Part shown: positions 52,286-61,992 of the stretch, piece after piece
Numbering within the stretch: position 1 is the first letter of the stretch
Layout: every line of letters starts with the position of its first letter
Assembly: GCA_964463915.1 (NCBI GenBank)
Contig: CAYXEH010000003.1
Coordinates: 1 to 64,000 of the forward strand
Source: PUPG01 sp964463915
GTDB lineage: Bacteria > Bacteroidota > Bacteroidia > Bacteroidales > UBA7960
Reading direction: 5' to 3'
DNA: 64,000 nt
The notes under the pieces: generated by a model
Told to the model about the DNA's origin: nothing
The model's input: the letters and a program-made list of their open reading frames with translations, nothing else
The model's database searches: none
Program-made: the position numbers and the translations under genes

Positions 52286-53229
52286 CATCAACTGCCCCAC
52301 CCCCGCTTATTGTTATAACCGGTCCCACTGCCACCGGAAAGACCCGACTTGCTGCCCGCGTGGCCAGAGAAAGTGGTGGCGAAGTGATCAGTGCCGATTC
52401 CAGGCAGGTTTACCGTGGCATGGATCTGGGTTCAGGCAAAGATCTGAATGACTTTTTGATTGATGGAGAAAAGGTTCCGCACCATTTGATTGACATCGCC
52501 GAAGCGGGCGGGGAATACAATGTGTTTGCCTTTCAGCAGGATTTTCTGGATGCTTACAGGAAGATCCTTTCCCGTAATAATCAACCGGTATTATGCGGAG
52601 GTACCGGCTTATACATTGAAGCTGCCATCGGGAAATACCGTCTTCTGAAGGTTCCAAAGAACAGCACCCTTCGTAAACAACTGTCGGGAAAACCCATGGA
52701 GGAACTGGCAGCGATGCTGAAAGAGCTGAAGCCTCTTCATAACACTACCGACACCAATGATAAAGATCGCTTAATGCGCGCCATCGAAATAGAAACCTAT
52801 CAGCTTGCAAACCAGGATAAAATCCTTGATTATCCGAAACTTGACCCTGTACTATTTGCCATATGGTTTGACCGGAAAGTGCTTCGCGAGCGGATTACTC
52901 ACAGGCTTGCCCGGCGTCTTGAACAAGGGATGACAGACGAGGTAAAAGGACTGCTGGATCAGGGACTCCGGCCTGAACAACTTACTTTTTACGGTCTTGA
53001 ATATCGCTACCTGACCCTTTATGTGACCGGTAAGCTCAGTTATGACGAGATGTTCCGGAATCTCAATACCGCCATCCATCAGTTTGCCAAAAGACAGATG
53101 ACCTGGTTCAGGCGAATGGAAAGGTCCGGTCATCCGATTCATTGGATAGACGGAGATCTTTCCATGGAAGAAAAAGTCCGGTATGTACTGAATCACACAA
53201 AAGGAAATCCGGGTAATCCCGGGAAATAA
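52282..53229 (+). CDS. miaA: tRNA dimethylallyltransferase
   Basis: A 315-residue enzyme that adds a dimethylallyl group to A37 of tRNAs reading UNN codons. The P-loop ITGPTATGKTRLAARVA (residues ~11-27) starts it, EVISADSRQVYRGMDLGSGK holds the catalytic Asp of the DSRQ motif, then VPHHLIDIAE, PVLCGGTGLYIEA and the zinc-free insertion domain, and WFDRKVLRERITHRL with EGMTDEV-type EQGMTDEVKGLL, and AKRQMTWFRR near the end. The length is usual. It overlaps the upstream glycosyltransferase by 4 bases. Confidence 0.94.
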   Translation: MTSTAPPPLIVITGPTATGKTRLAARVARESGGEVISADSRQVYRGMDLGSGKDLNDFLIDGEKVPHHLIDIAEAGGEYNVFAFQQDFLDAYRKILSRNNQPVLCGGTGLYIEAAIGKYRLLKVPKNSTLRKQLSGKPMEELAAMLKELKPLHNTTDTNDKDRLMRAIEIETYQLANQDKILDYPKLDPVLFAIWFDRKVLRERITHRLARRLEQGMTDEVKGLLDQGLRPEQLTFYGLEYRYLTLYVTGKLSYDEMFRNLNTAIHQFAKRQMTWFRRMERSGHPIHWIDGDLSMEEKVRYVLNHTKGNPGNPGK

Positions 53230-53304
53230 GAATTCTGTCATTTACGTAAACAGCTATTTTTGTGAATCAACCTCATTTATTAACCTTCAACCATCAACCT
53301 GCCA

Positions 53305-54798
53305 ATGCGTTTTATGTCATCTCTTTTCGTTACAATTGTTTCAGCCGGGATTTTTTTTCTTCAGGGATGTGAAGCACCACTGCAAACACCTGCCGAATCT
53401 TCCGGGTTTGAGGACATCACCCATTACGACCAAATTATTTCTTTCTGCCGCAATGCAGCCGACAATAGCGACCTCCTGGAAATGGAGGTGTTCGGGCAGT
53501 CGGCAGAAGGACGCGACCTGGTGGTCATGAAAGCAAACAATGACCAGACCGGGCAACCGGGAGAAGAAAAACTCCGGATCCTGATGTTTGCCCAGCAACA
53601 TGGGAATGAACAATCCGGCAAGGAAGGAAGCTTGCTCCTGATCAAAGACATTGTCAATGGGAAATTCGATCACTGGTTTAAGGAAATGGAGCTTTGGATC
53701 ATTCCGCAGGTAAACCCTGACGGAGGCGAAGAGAACAGACGCACCAATGCCCAGGGCCTGGACCTGAACCGGGATCATGTGGTACAGGAAGCACCTGAGA
53801 CCCGGGCGCTACACAGTCTTTTCCGGCAATGGATGCCCCATGTCACCATTGATGTGCACGAATACTTTCCCTACAGTGACTCATGGGCTGATTTTGGCGG
53901 ATATAAACAATTCGATGTTCAGGTGGGGGTAACCACTAATATCAATATCGATCAACAGGTACAGCATTACAGTCTTACAGAAACCCTGCCATGGATTGAA
54001 AGACACCTGGCAGCTGAGGGCTATACTTTTCACAATTACCTTGTCGGCCCGCCGCCCCTGGAAGGGATTACCCGTCATTCAACCATCGACATCAATGATG
54101 GGCGGCAGGGTTTCGGGATACTCAATACCATGTCATTTATTTACGAAGGGGTCAACGGGCGCGACAGATACGTGGATCAACTGGAACATCGCAGCCGGGG
54201 GCAGCTGGAGGCAATGATTGCCATGATGGATTTTATGCAGGATAACCGTGATGAAGTCGTTTTCATGGTCAATGATTCCAGGGAGCAGTTAGAGCAGGGA
54301 AAGGCAGGAAGCACCGTGGCCGTAAAGACTGATTATATCAGGAGCGAGGAACCATTGTTTATGCCCCTGAGATCCTCATCAACCGGGGCCGATACGGTAG
54401 TGCAGGTAGACAATTACCACCCCCTTGTGGAGCCGGTCGTGGTTACTGAACGACCACTGGGGTACCTGATCTCCCGGGAAGATCATCAATTGATGAATTG
54501 GCTGTCACTTCATGATATCCGGATTGAAGCACAGTTGCCGGATGAGGTGAATATATATGCTTACCAACTGACGGAAACCGAAACGAAAAATGGTGAGCAT
54601 CCTCCCAAGACCCAGATACACCTTAACCCGGAGATGAATAATTTCGTTTATGTTCCTTCCGCTCAGTTGCATGGTAATTTTCTCTCCCTGACTCTTGAAC
54701 CGCATTCGGATATTGCGCTGGGCCGTCATCAGAACTTTACACACCTGTTGGAGGGTGTTACACACTATCCGGTATACCGCGTAGAGACGATTGAGTAA
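53305..54798 (+). CDS. Secreted M14-family zinc carboxypeptidase (lipoprotein)
   Basis: A 497-residue exported protein. The N-terminus is a lipoprotein signal with Cys22 (SAGIFFLQGC). The catalytic domain (about 40-310) has zinc ligands HGNE (AQQHGNEQSGKEG) near residues 99-102 and the third His in THVTIDVHEYFPY-like VTIDVHEYF near 178, with LDLNRDH providing the substrate-binding Arg. The typical M14 catalytic Glu should be near YEGVNGRDRY (~277). A C-terminal beta domain (about 320-497) follows, with LPDEVNIYAYQLTE. Members remove C-terminal amino acids or trim wall peptides. Likely periplasmic or outer-membrane anchored. Confidence 0.87.
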   Translation: MRFMSSLFVTIVSAGIFFLQGCEAPLQTPAESSGFEDITHYDQIISFCRNAADNSDLLEMEVFGQSAEGRDLVVMKANNDQTGQPGEEKLRILMFAQQHGNEQSGKEGSLLLIKDIVNGKFDHWFKEMELWIIPQVNPDGGEENRRTNAQGLDLNRDHVVQEAPETRALHSLFRQWMPHVTIDVHEYFPYSDSWADFGGYKQFDVQVGVTTNINIDQQVQHYSLTETLPWIERHLAAEGYTFHNYLVGPPPLEGITRHSTIDINDGRQGFGILNTMSFIYEGVNGRDRYVDQLEHRSRGQLEAMIAMMDFMQDNRDEVVFMVNDSREQLEQGKAGSTVAVKTDYIRSEEPLFMPLRSSSTGADTVVQVDNYHPLVEPVVVTERPLGYLISREDHQLMNWLSLHDIRIEAQLPDEVNIYAYQLTETETKNGEHPPKTQIHLNPEMNNFVYVPSAQLHGNFLSLTLEPHSDIALGRHQNFTHLLEGVTHYPVYRVETIE

Positions 54799-54906
54799 AA
54801 AATAGGTAAAAAAAATACTTATTGGTGTTTTTTTAGGGGTGTTTTCGAAAAAAGTATATTTTTTTCAGAAAACCCCCCTTTGTTTTTTTGTTTAGGTTTG
54901 TTTTTT

Positions 54907-54914
54907 TATATTTG
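54907..54914 (+). promoter_or_regulatory. Promoter element of glnN
   Basis: TATATTTG fits TAnnTTTG, 24 bases before the glnN ATG. TTTG motifs at 54879-54882 and 54887-54890 give spacers of 24 and 16 bases, just outside the usual range. The region is extremely T-rich, so the exact -33 is ambiguous. Confidence 0.5.
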
Positions 54915-54937
54915 CGCATACCTTAAAAAAAACAGAG

Positions 54938-57124
54938 ATGACTCAAAGAACCAACGCTCTTCAATCCGCCCAGGGACGCAAAGAAATTCCGGCTGCCGGA
55001 TTACCGGCTAAAGTATCCGAATATTTCGGAATTGATGTTTTCTCGGAACAGGTAATGCGCGATTACCTGCCCCTTGAAATTTTCAGTCAATTAACCGACA
55101 ATAAAGATTCTTCCATACAGATCGACAGGAAACTGGCCGACCAGGTGGCTGCAGCCATGAAAGCCTGGGCAGTATCCCGCGGGGCCACTCACTACTCTCA
55201 TTGGTTTCAGCCATTAAACGGGGCCACGGCAGAAAAACATGATGCTTTTTTTACCCCCGCAGGTGCCGGTACGTCCATGGAACAATTTGACGGATCCCAA
55301 CTCGTTCAGCAGGAACCTGATGCAAGCAGCCTTCCCAGCGGAGGCATTCGCAATACCTTTGAAGCCCGTGGCTATTCTGCCTGGGATCCCTCCTCCCCTG
55401 CGTTCATTCTGGAGGGGACCCTATGCATCCCGACGATATTCATCGCGTATACCGGTGAAGCACTGGACTATAAAACTCCCCTGCTGAAATCCAATCAACT
55501 CATCAATGATATTTCCGTAGAAGTGGCACAACTATTTGATCGCAGCATTACGAGGGTGTATCCCACATTGGGATGGGAGCAGGAATATTTTCTGATCGAT
55601 GAGAGTTTTTACTTTGCCCGCCACGACCTGACCTTGTGCGGCAGGACATTGTGCGGACATACCCCGGCCCGGGGGCAGCAAATGGAAGATCACTATTTTG
55701 GTTCGATCCCGGGACGTATTGCGGCATTTATGAGGGAGTTTGAAGTGGCCTCGTGGCGGCTTGGAATCCCGGTAAAGACCAGACATAACGAAGTGGCCCC
55801 CAATCAGTTTGAATTGGCACCGGTATATGAGGAGGCCAATATTGCCGTTGATCACAATCAACTGGTGATGGTCATCATGGACAAGATTGCCCGGAAACAC
55901 AATTTAAGGGTGCTGTATCATGAAAAACCCTTTGCAGGGATTAATGGCTCGGGCAAGCACAACAATTGGTCGCTGGCTACCAACACCGGTAAAAACCTGA
56001 TGAGCCCCGGCCATACACCCAAAACCAACCTGTTATTCCTCTCCTTTTTCATTAATTTCATCAAAGCTGTAAGTGAACATCCTTCCCTTCTGCGTGCGGC
56101 CATTGCTTCTGCCGGGAATGATCACCGCCTTGGAGCCAATGAAGCCCCTCCGGCCATTATGTCTGTTTTTATTGGAAAACAGTTAACGGGAGTGCTTAAT
56201 GAAATCGAATCCAGGGTGGTTGAAAGAAAAATGACCCCTGATGAAAAAACTGAACTCAAGCTGAATATCGGCAAAATTCCCCAGATTATCCTGGACAACA
56301 CAGACCGAAACAGAACCTCTCCGCTGGCTTTTACCGGAAACAAATTTGAATTCCGTGCCGTGGGGGCCTCAGCTAATTGCGGGCCGGCGATGATTGCACT
56401 GAACACCATTATGGCTGATCAGCTAAAGCAATTTAAACAACAGGTGGATTCTTTAATGGAAAATAAGGTGGAAAAAGATGAAGCCATATTCCGTACGCTG
56501 AGAACATATATCAGTGAATCGAGATTCATCCTTTATGAAGGTAATAATTACAGTGAGGAATGGATCAGAGAAGCTGCTTCCAGGGGGCTGGAGAATACCG
56601 GCAATACCCCGGAGGCGTTGAAAAATTATTTATCCGGCAAGACCATTGATTTGTTCAGGCGAAATGAAATCTTTACTGAAAAGGAAATGGAAGCCAGGTA
56701 TGAAATTCGCCTGGAAACCTATACAAAAGCTTTACAAATTGAATCCAGGGTTCTGGCTGACCTGGCCGGCAACCATATTATTCCCGTGGCCGTAGAATAC
56801 CAGAACAAGCTGATCCATAATGTCAAAGGTCTTAAAGACGTACTGCCTGAGTCCCTGTATAACAACCATGCAGCACAGCAGATCCATACCATCACAAAAA
56901 TTTCTGAGCACATCTCTGAGATTAAAATTGATGTGTCGGACATGATTTCAGCCAGAAAAGAAGCCAATGCCATTGAATCACCCCGTGAGAAGGCTGAAGC
57001 TTATGCCACCCGGGTAAAACCCATATTGGAAACAATTCGTTACCATATTGATAAATTAGAGATTCTTGTTGATGACAGGCTCTGGCCCCTGCCAAAATAC
57101 AGGGAGATGCTTTTTGTAAAATAA
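54938..57124 (+). CDS. glnN: Glutamine synthetase type III
   Basis: A 728-residue GSIII enzyme, the main ammonium-assimilating enzyme in many Bacteroidota, far larger than GSI (about 470). Motifs: KVSEYFGIDVFSEQVMRDYL at the N-terminus, WFQPLNGATAEKHDAFF, GWEQEYFLID with catalytic glutamates, VAPNQFELAPVYEEANIAVDHN, KPFAGINGSGKHNNWSLATN (the active-site loop), HRLGANEAPPAI and FRAVGASANCGPAMIAL. The C-terminal helical part (~560-728) has the GSIII-specific ending. It makes glutamine from glutamate, ammonia and ATP. It has its own T-rich promoter. No gln regulator is adjacent. Confidence 0.96.
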   Translation: MTQRTNALQSAQGRKEIPAAGLPAKVSEYFGIDVFSEQVMRDYLPLEIFSQLTDNKDSSIQIDRKLADQVAAAMKAWAVSRGATHYSHWFQPLNGATAEKHDAFFTPAGAGTSMEQFDGSQLVQQEPDASSLPSGGIRNTFEARGYSAWDPSSPAFILEGTLCIPTIFIAYTGEALDYKTPLLKSNQLINDISVEVAQLFDRSITRVYPTLGWEQEYFLIDESFYFARHDLTLCGRTLCGHTPARGQQMEDHYFGSIPGRIAAFMREFEVASWRLGIPVKTRHNEVAPNQFELAPVYEEANIAVDHNQLVMVIMDKIARKHNLRVLYHEKPFAGINGSGKHNNWSLATNTGKNLMSPGHTPKTNLLFLSFFINFIKAVSEHPSLLRAAIASAGNDHRLGANEAPPAIMSVFIGKQLTGVLNEIESRVVERKMTPDEKTELKLNIGKIPQIILDNTDRNRTSPLAFTGNKFEFRAVGASANCGPAMIALNTIMADQLKQFKQQVDSLMENKVEKDEAIFRTLRTYISESRFILYEGNNYSEEWIREAASRGLENTGNTPEALKNYLSGKTIDLFRRNEIFTEKEMEARYEIRLETYTKALQIESRVLADLAGNHIIPVAVEYQNKLIHNVKGLKDVLPESLYNNHAAQQIHTITKISEHISEIKIDVSDMISARKEANAIESPREKAEAYATRVKPILETIRYHIDKLEILVDDRLWPLPKYREMLFVK

Positions 57125-57255
57125 GGAATTTTTCCCTGTAGCTGTCGCTAGTCAGAAATTGCAAGTCAACCCGGGTCCGGATAGCTTTTTTCTGAATCCT
57201 CATTATCTTTGGTGTCATTGGCAATGGCCGGGGTAATAATCAATAATTGTGTATT

Positions 57256-58038
57256 ATGGAAAAAAAAGTGTTTCTGGTAAGTGGCGGAAGCTCAGGTATC
57301 GGGCTGGCAATTGCTGCAGGGCTTGCAGATAAGGGGCATCAGGTTTTATCCCTTAGTCGCAGTAATGAAAAAATTGAACGCGGGCTGAAACAATATCCCG
57401 CGCTGGAAAACAAGGTGGAATTTCTCACCGGGGACATCTCAAGTGAGAAGGATGCAGAAAATCTCCGGTCGCATGTGGAAAAGCAATACGGGGTATTGCA
57501 CGGTCTTGTTAACAATGCAGGTATCCTGACCACAGGAACCATGGAAACCATCAGCGTGGAAGACTGGAAATTTACGCTGGACGTTAACCTGACCGGACCG
57601 TATATCCTTACGAAAGCCCTGCTGCCTCTGCTTAAAATGGCCGGAAGTGCATCCATCGTGAATATTTCCTCTGTGGCCGGGCTAAAGCCAGGAACCAGCC
57701 TGGCATATTCAGTCTCCAAGGCCGGGTTGGATATGTTGACACGATTCCTTGCCGGGGATCTGGGACCTTATAAGATACGTGTCAATTCGGTCAATCCCGG
57801 GTTGGTCAGAACCAATATTCACCTGGATAATAAAGTCGTGGCGGACACGAAGACTTATGAAGCATTGCTGGACAAGGCCAGGACACGTTATCCGCTGGGA
57901 GAAATCGGTGAACCTGATGATATTGCCAACATGGTGATGTTTCTTCTTTCTGATGAGGCTTCATGGATAAGCGGCAGTATCATCCCGGTAGACGGTGGCA
58001 TCATGGTGGAAAACGATTTGATCCCACCGAAAAAATAA
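57256..58038 (+). CDS. Short-chain dehydrogenase/reductase of unknown substrate
   Basis: A 260-residue SDR. The ATG at 57256 (MEKKVFLVSGGSSGIG) is preferred over the TTG 9 bases upstream. It has the cofactor motif GGSSGIGLAIAAGLA, the NNAG motif near residue 87, catalytic Ser in IVNISSVAGLKPG, Tyr and Lys in YSVSKAGLDMLT, and the C-terminal DEASWISGSIIPVDGGIMV. The cofactor is NAD or NADP; basic residues after strand two (SLSRSNEK) lean toward NADP. No neighbouring gene suggests a substrate. Convergent with the MBL hydrolase gene, 77 bases away. Confidence 0.85.
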   Translation: MEKKVFLVSGGSSGIGLAIAAGLADKGHQVLSLSRSNEKIERGLKQYPALENKVEFLTGDISSEKDAENLRSHVEKQYGVLHGLVNNAGILTTGTMETISVEDWKFTLDVNLTGPYILTKALLPLLKMAGSASIVNISSVAGLKPGTSLAYSVSKAGLDMLTRFLAGDLGPYKIRVNSVNPGLVRTNIHLDNKVVADTKTYEALLDKARTRYPLGEIGEPDDIANMVMFLLSDEASWISGSIIPVDGGIMVENDLIPPKK

Positions 58039-58115
58039 AATGCTCTTTCGGAACGGGAAAAACCGCCGGATGCCACAGTCTGCAAAAGTCTGGTCCTGGT
58101 TTTGTTCTGATCAGA

Positions 58116-58973
58116 TTAACCATTTGTGGCTGCTTGCAAATTTTCAAGGGTAAAAATATCCCTGGCCCGGACCCCTTTGGGTGTTTCCTTCAGTGTGCAG
58201 CATTCGTTGTCATAATCATGCTCAAAAACCAACACATAATCCTCTTTTACGGCCCTTGAAAGAAATTCCTGTTTTTCTTCCATAGAGCGTACCGGGTCGA
58301 TATCGAAGCTGGGAACGTAAGCCAGGGGAATGTTTCCCACAGCGGAAATAAAATCGGCCATAAAGGCCACTTTGCGTCCGTGATAATCAAATACAGGAAC
58401 AATCTGACCCGCTGTATGACCGCTTTTGATCTCCAGGTCCACCCCCTCACAAAAGGGCCCCGCTTCATGAATAAACTCCAGCTGGCCTGAATCGTATAAA
58501 GGCATTATGTTCTCCTCAAAATAGGAGGCCGCTTCACGTGGATTGGGATCCATGGCCGCATCCCAATGTTCTTTGGTACAGTAATAGGTGGCATTCGGGA
58601 ATACCAGCTCCGGGGTTTTTCCGTCTTCTGCCCATTTTACTGCTCCCCCCACATGGTCAAAGTGTAAATGGGTAAGGATTACATCGGTGACCTGATCCGG
58701 GGTGTATCCATATTTTTTCAGGGATTTTTCCAGGCTATCATCCCCAAAAAGATGATAAAAACTGAAAAATTTCCCGCTCTGCTTATCTCCCATCCCGACA
58801 TCAACAAGAATAACCCTTTCTCCGGTATCGGCAAGCAGGCAACGAGAGGTGAGCGGGATCATATTATTCTCATCTGCTTTCACATATCTTTCCCATATGG
58901 CTTTAGGGACCACACCAAAGCAGGCACCCCCGTCCATTTTAAAGTTCTCTGCAATTACAGGATATAGTTTCAT
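58116..58973 (-). CDS. MBL-fold metallo-hydrolase
   Basis: A 285-residue metallo-beta-lactamase-fold protein. The dinuclear metal motif is VILTHLHFDHVGGA (HxHxDH, near residues 95-102), with further His in SGHTAGQIVPV and the family's VFEHDYDNECC near the end. The N-terminus (YPVIAENFKMDGG) and CLLADTGERVILVDVGMG are typical of quorum-quenching-lactonase-like or glyoxalase-like hydrolases. Function could be hydrolysis of a lactone or thioester, but the substrate is not predictable. The gene is alone on the minus strand between two plus-strand units. Confidence 0.87.
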   Translation of the reverse strand: MKLYPVIAENFKMDGGACFGVVPKAIWERYVKADENNMIPLTSRCLLADTGERVILVDVGMGDKQSGKFFSFYHLFGDDSLEKSLKKYGYTPDQVTDVILTHLHFDHVGGAVKWAEDGKTPELVFPNATYYCTKEHWDAAMDPNPREAASYFEENIMPLYDSGQLEFIHEAGPFCEGVDLEIKSGHTAGQIVPVFDYHGRKVAFMADFISAVGNIPLAYVPSFDIDPVRSMEEKQEFLSRAVKEDYVLVFEHDYDNECCTLKETPKGVRARDIFTLENLQAATNG

Positions 58974-59102
58974 AACAATGGATTTTTAGCTCACCCGCAA
59001 AAGTACAAATTTTGTGTGCGAAGTGCAGACAAATACAGGGAATATCCGCTGTTCAGGGCAATAAAAAACATTTATCTTTACAGCACAAAACAGCCAAAAC
59101 CC

Positions 59103-60482
59103 ATGAAGGTTCACTTCATTGCCATCGGGGGCAGTGCCATGCACAACCTGGCCATTGCCCTGCACAAAAAAGGAGCCATGGTGAGCGGATCGGATGATGA
59201 AATTTTTGATCCGTCCCGCAGCCGTTTATTGCATTATGGTTTGTTGCCTGAAACAACCGGCTGGGATCCGGACAGGATACATTCCGGCCTGGATGCTGTC
59301 ATTGTAGGGATGCATGCCAGGGCGGACAACCCTGAGTTGCGTAAAGCCAGATCAATGGGGCTGGACGTTTTCTCCTACCCGGAGTTCCTTTTCCGGCAGT
59401 CTGCTAAAAAGACCCGCGTGGTAATCGGGGGAAGTCATGGAAAAACGACCATTACCTCCATGATCCTTCATGTACTCATACATCACCGAATCGATACAGA
59501 CTACATGGTCGGAGCCCAGCTGGAAGGGTTTGAAGTAATGGTAAAACTATCTGATAAGGCCCCGTTTATGATTATGGAGGGGGATGAATATCCCAGCTCA
59601 CCCATTGACCCCAGGCCCAAGTTTCACCTTTATAAACCATCTGTCGGGCTGATCAGCGGCATTGCATGGGATCATATTAACGTATTTAAGACATTTGATC
59701 AATATCTGGATCAGTTTAAAAAGTTCATCGACTGTATAGAAGATCATGGGACGCTGATATACAATGCAACAGATCCTGAAGTAAGAAAGATATGTGAACG
59801 CCATACAGGAAAGAGCCTGCAGTTACTGCCCTATCATATGCCCCGTTATGAGATTAAAAACGGGGTCAGTTATGTCATGCCTCCGGGCCTGGATCCTGTG
59901 CCGGTCAGGCTTTTCGGACAGCACAACATGCTCAATATGGAAGCCGCCAGGCTTGTATGCAATCAACTGGGAGTCTCAGATGAAATGTTCATGCATGCAA
60001 TAAAACATTTCAGCGGAGCCAGCAGACGCATGGAAACACTGTACGATGACAACGGATGCCTGGTAATACGTGATTTTGCCCATGCACCTTCCAAGGTATC
60101 AGCTACGGTCAGGGCGGTGAAGGAACAGTTTCCGGAAAAAAAACTCATTGCCTGCCTGGAACTGCATACCTACAGCAGCCTCAGCATGGAATTCTTACTT
60201 CATTACCGGGGAAGCCTTGATGCAGCCGATCATGCCATCGTATTCTTCAGCCCGCACGCCCTTTCCCTGAAGCGGCTTCCGCCCCTTACACCAGTTTCGG
60301 TAGAAGGAGCATTTAACAAAGAAGGATTGGAGGTAATTACTGACCCCCTTTTGCTTGAATCAGCCATTTCCGGAATGATTCAGGAGAACTGCTGTTTGCT
60401 TATGATGAGTTCCGGCAGTTTCGGAGGGTTGGATATGAATCAAGTGATCGGTCACATTCAGTCGCACGCAAACCGGAAATAA
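59103..60482 (+). CDS. mpl: Mur ligase family, Mpl-type UDP-MurNAc:tripeptide ligase
   Basis: A 459-residue ligase. The start is the ATG at 59103 (MKVHFIAIGGSAMHNLAIAL); the frame runs 87 bases upstream but that is not coding. N-terminal nucleotide-binding fold, then ATP loop VVIGGSHGKTTITSM near residue 107, MEGDEYPSSPIDPRPKF near 156 (Mpl/MurC-type), SGIAWDHINVF, LFGQHNMLNMEAA and FSGASRRMETL, and DFAHAPSKVSATVRAVKE in domain three. Mpl reattaches recycled L-Ala-D-Glu-meso-DAP to UDP-MurNAc. In Bacteroidota this is a common companion of MurC; the two can be confused, but the IDPRPKF segment favours Mpl. With NamZ-like it supports recycling. ung follows after 7 bases. Confidence 0.87.
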   Translation: MKVHFIAIGGSAMHNLAIALHKKGAMVSGSDDEIFDPSRSRLLHYGLLPETTGWDPDRIHSGLDAVIVGMHARADNPELRKARSMGLDVFSYPEFLFRQSAKKTRVVIGGSHGKTTITSMILHVLIHHRIDTDYMVGAQLEGFEVMVKLSDKAPFMIMEGDEYPSSPIDPRPKFHLYKPSVGLISGIAWDHINVFKTFDQYLDQFKKFIDCIEDHGTLIYNATDPEVRKICERHTGKSLQLLPYHMPRYEIKNGVSYVMPPGLDPVPVRLFGQHNMLNMEAARLVCNQLGVSDEMFMHAIKHFSGASRRMETLYDDNGCLVIRDFAHAPSKVSATVRAVKEQFPEKKLIACLELHTYSSLSMEFLLHYRGSLDAADHAIVFFSPHALSLKRLPPLTPVSVEGAFNKEGLEVITDPLLLESAISGMIQENCCLLMMSSGSFGGLDMNQVIGHIQSHANRK

Positions 60483-60489
60483 TACGTCT

Positions 60490-61191
60490 ATGGAACGACC
60501 CGGCATGGAGCATCCCAGCGTGAAACCAGTTATTGAAGATAGCTGGAAACAAGTATTATCAGATGAATTCTCCGCACCCTACTTCCGGGAACTGAAACAA
60601 TTCCTGATGGAAGAGAGGGAGAAATTTACCATCTATCCGCCCGGGAAGCAAATTTTTTCTGCTTTTAACAATACCCCTTTTCATAAGGTGAAAGTGGTAA
60701 TCCTGGGACAGGATCCCTATCACGGTCCGGGCCAGGCACATGGATTGTGTTTTTCAGTCAGCAAAGGGATGAAACAACCCCCTTCCCTTAAAAATATTTT
60801 CAGGGAGATAAATGATGACCTGGGGACACCTGAACCTAACCATGGTTATCTGGGCTCATGGGCCAGGCAGGGGGTTTTGCTTTTGAATGCGACCCTCACC
60901 GTACGCGCCAGACAGCCAGGATCTCATCAAAACAGGGGCTGGGAAAGATTTACCGATGCTGCCATTGTGGCCCTTTCTGAGAAGCGCACCGGACTCGTAT
61001 TTTTATTATGGGGGAGCTATGCCCAGGCCAAGGAAGGCATGATCGACCCCACGAAACACCATGTACTTAAGGCGCCTCACCCCTCACCCTTCTCTGCCGC
61101 CAGGGGTTTTTTTGGCTGCAGGCATTTCTCAGCCGCAAATAAACTTCTCAGGGATCAGGGGAAGGAGGAGATCAATTGGGCCATACAATAA
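60490..61191 (+). CDS. ung: Uracil-DNA glycosylase
   Basis: A 233-residue family 1 enzyme that removes uracil from DNA. The catalytic Asp75 lies in ILGQDPYHGPGQAHGLCFSV, followed by PPSLKNIFREI, VLLLNATLTVR, LVFLLWGSYAQAK and the DNA-intercalating HPSPFSAARGFFGCRHFSAAN. All family 1 motifs are complete. It lies 7 bases after mpl and is followed by rlmB 64 bases later on the same strand. Confidence 0.96.
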   Translation: MERPGMEHPSVKPVIEDSWKQVLSDEFSAPYFRELKQFLMEEREKFTIYPPGKQIFSAFNNTPFHKVKVVILGQDPYHGPGQAHGLCFSVSKGMKQPPSLKNIFREINDDLGTPEPNHGYLGSWARQGVLLLNATLTVRARQPGSHQNRGWERFTDAAIVALSEKRTGLVFLLWGSYAQAKEGMIDPTKHHVLKAPHPSPFSAARGFFGCRHFSAANKLLRDQGKEEINWAIQ

Positions 61192-61255
61192 AAATGGACC
61201 ATACACCAAAAATAATTGCGAACTTTGCCTGCGTAATCATCAAACAGAGACTATT

Positions 61256-61990
61256 TTGGATAATTATATTTTTGGCATAAGACCACTGCTAGAGAGCCTT
61301 GACAGTGGACAAAAACCCGAAAAGGTTCTGATCCAGCAGGGGCTGACGGGAGATACCTTCCATCAGTTATTTGCAAAGATCCGGGAAATGAAGGTCCCTT
61401 TTCAGTATGTGCCCTCAGCTCGCCTGAATAAAATATCCAATAAAAATCATCAGGGAGTGATCGCCATCATGCCTGTGGTTGAATACCAATCACTTGAAGA
61501 CATCCTCCCTGGCTTAGTCGAAAGCGGGGAAACACCCCTTTTGGTAATGCTTGACGGGGTTACCGACGTTCGGAATATGGGTGCCATTGCACGAACCGCG
61601 GAATGTGCCGGGGTACATGCACTGGTAATTCCCGAAAAAGGTGGAGCACCCGTCAATGCAGATGCCGTGAAAGCTTCTGCAGGTGCATTGGCGAGAATCC
61701 CCGTCTGCAAGGAAAATAACCTGCTTCAGGCCATGGCTTTTTTAAAGGAATGTGGGTTCAGACTGCTGGCCCTGGACGACAAGGGACAAACCAGCCTTTA
61801 TGACACCAAACTCACAGGTCCTCTGGCTTTGATCATGGGGGCTGAAGACAAAGGGGTTTCAGCAGCTGTTCGCAAGTTATCAGACCACTGCGTGTCCATC
61901 CCTATGAAAGGACACATTGCTTCTTTGAATGTGTCTGTAGCCACCGGGATCGTGGTATTTGAAGCCCAGCGACAACGTATACGTCAATAA
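61256..61990 (+). CDS. rlmB: RlmB-like 23S rRNA 2'-O-methyltransferase (SPOUT), TTG start
   Basis: A 244-residue SpoU/TrmH-type methyltransferase. The N-terminal ribosomal-L30e-like substrate-binding domain (IFGIRPLLESLDSGQKPEKVL) is at residues ~5-75. The knotted catalytic domain has LDGVTDVRNMGAIARTAEC near residue 96, LALIMGAEDKGVS, and the SAM loop IPMKGHIASLNVSVATGI near the end. No in-frame ATG lies near the family start; an ATG at 61194 is in another frame. The TTG at 61256 (or ATT just before) places the start where the family begins. The frame is open upstream over the end of ung but that is not coding. The Gm2251 target is likely, not proven. Confidence 0.88.
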   Translation: MDNYIFGIRPLLESLDSGQKPEKVLIQQGLTGDTFHQLFAKIREMKVPFQYVPSARLNKISNKNHQGVIAIMPVVEYQSLEDILPGLVESGETPLLVMLDGVTDVRNMGAIARTAECAGVHALVIPEKGGAPVNADAVKASAGALARIPVCKENNLLQAMAFLKECGFRLLALDDKGQTSLYDTKLTGPLALIMGAEDKGVSAAVRKLSDHCVSIPMKGHIASLNVSVATGIVVFEAQRQRIRQ

Positions 61991-61992
61991 AT

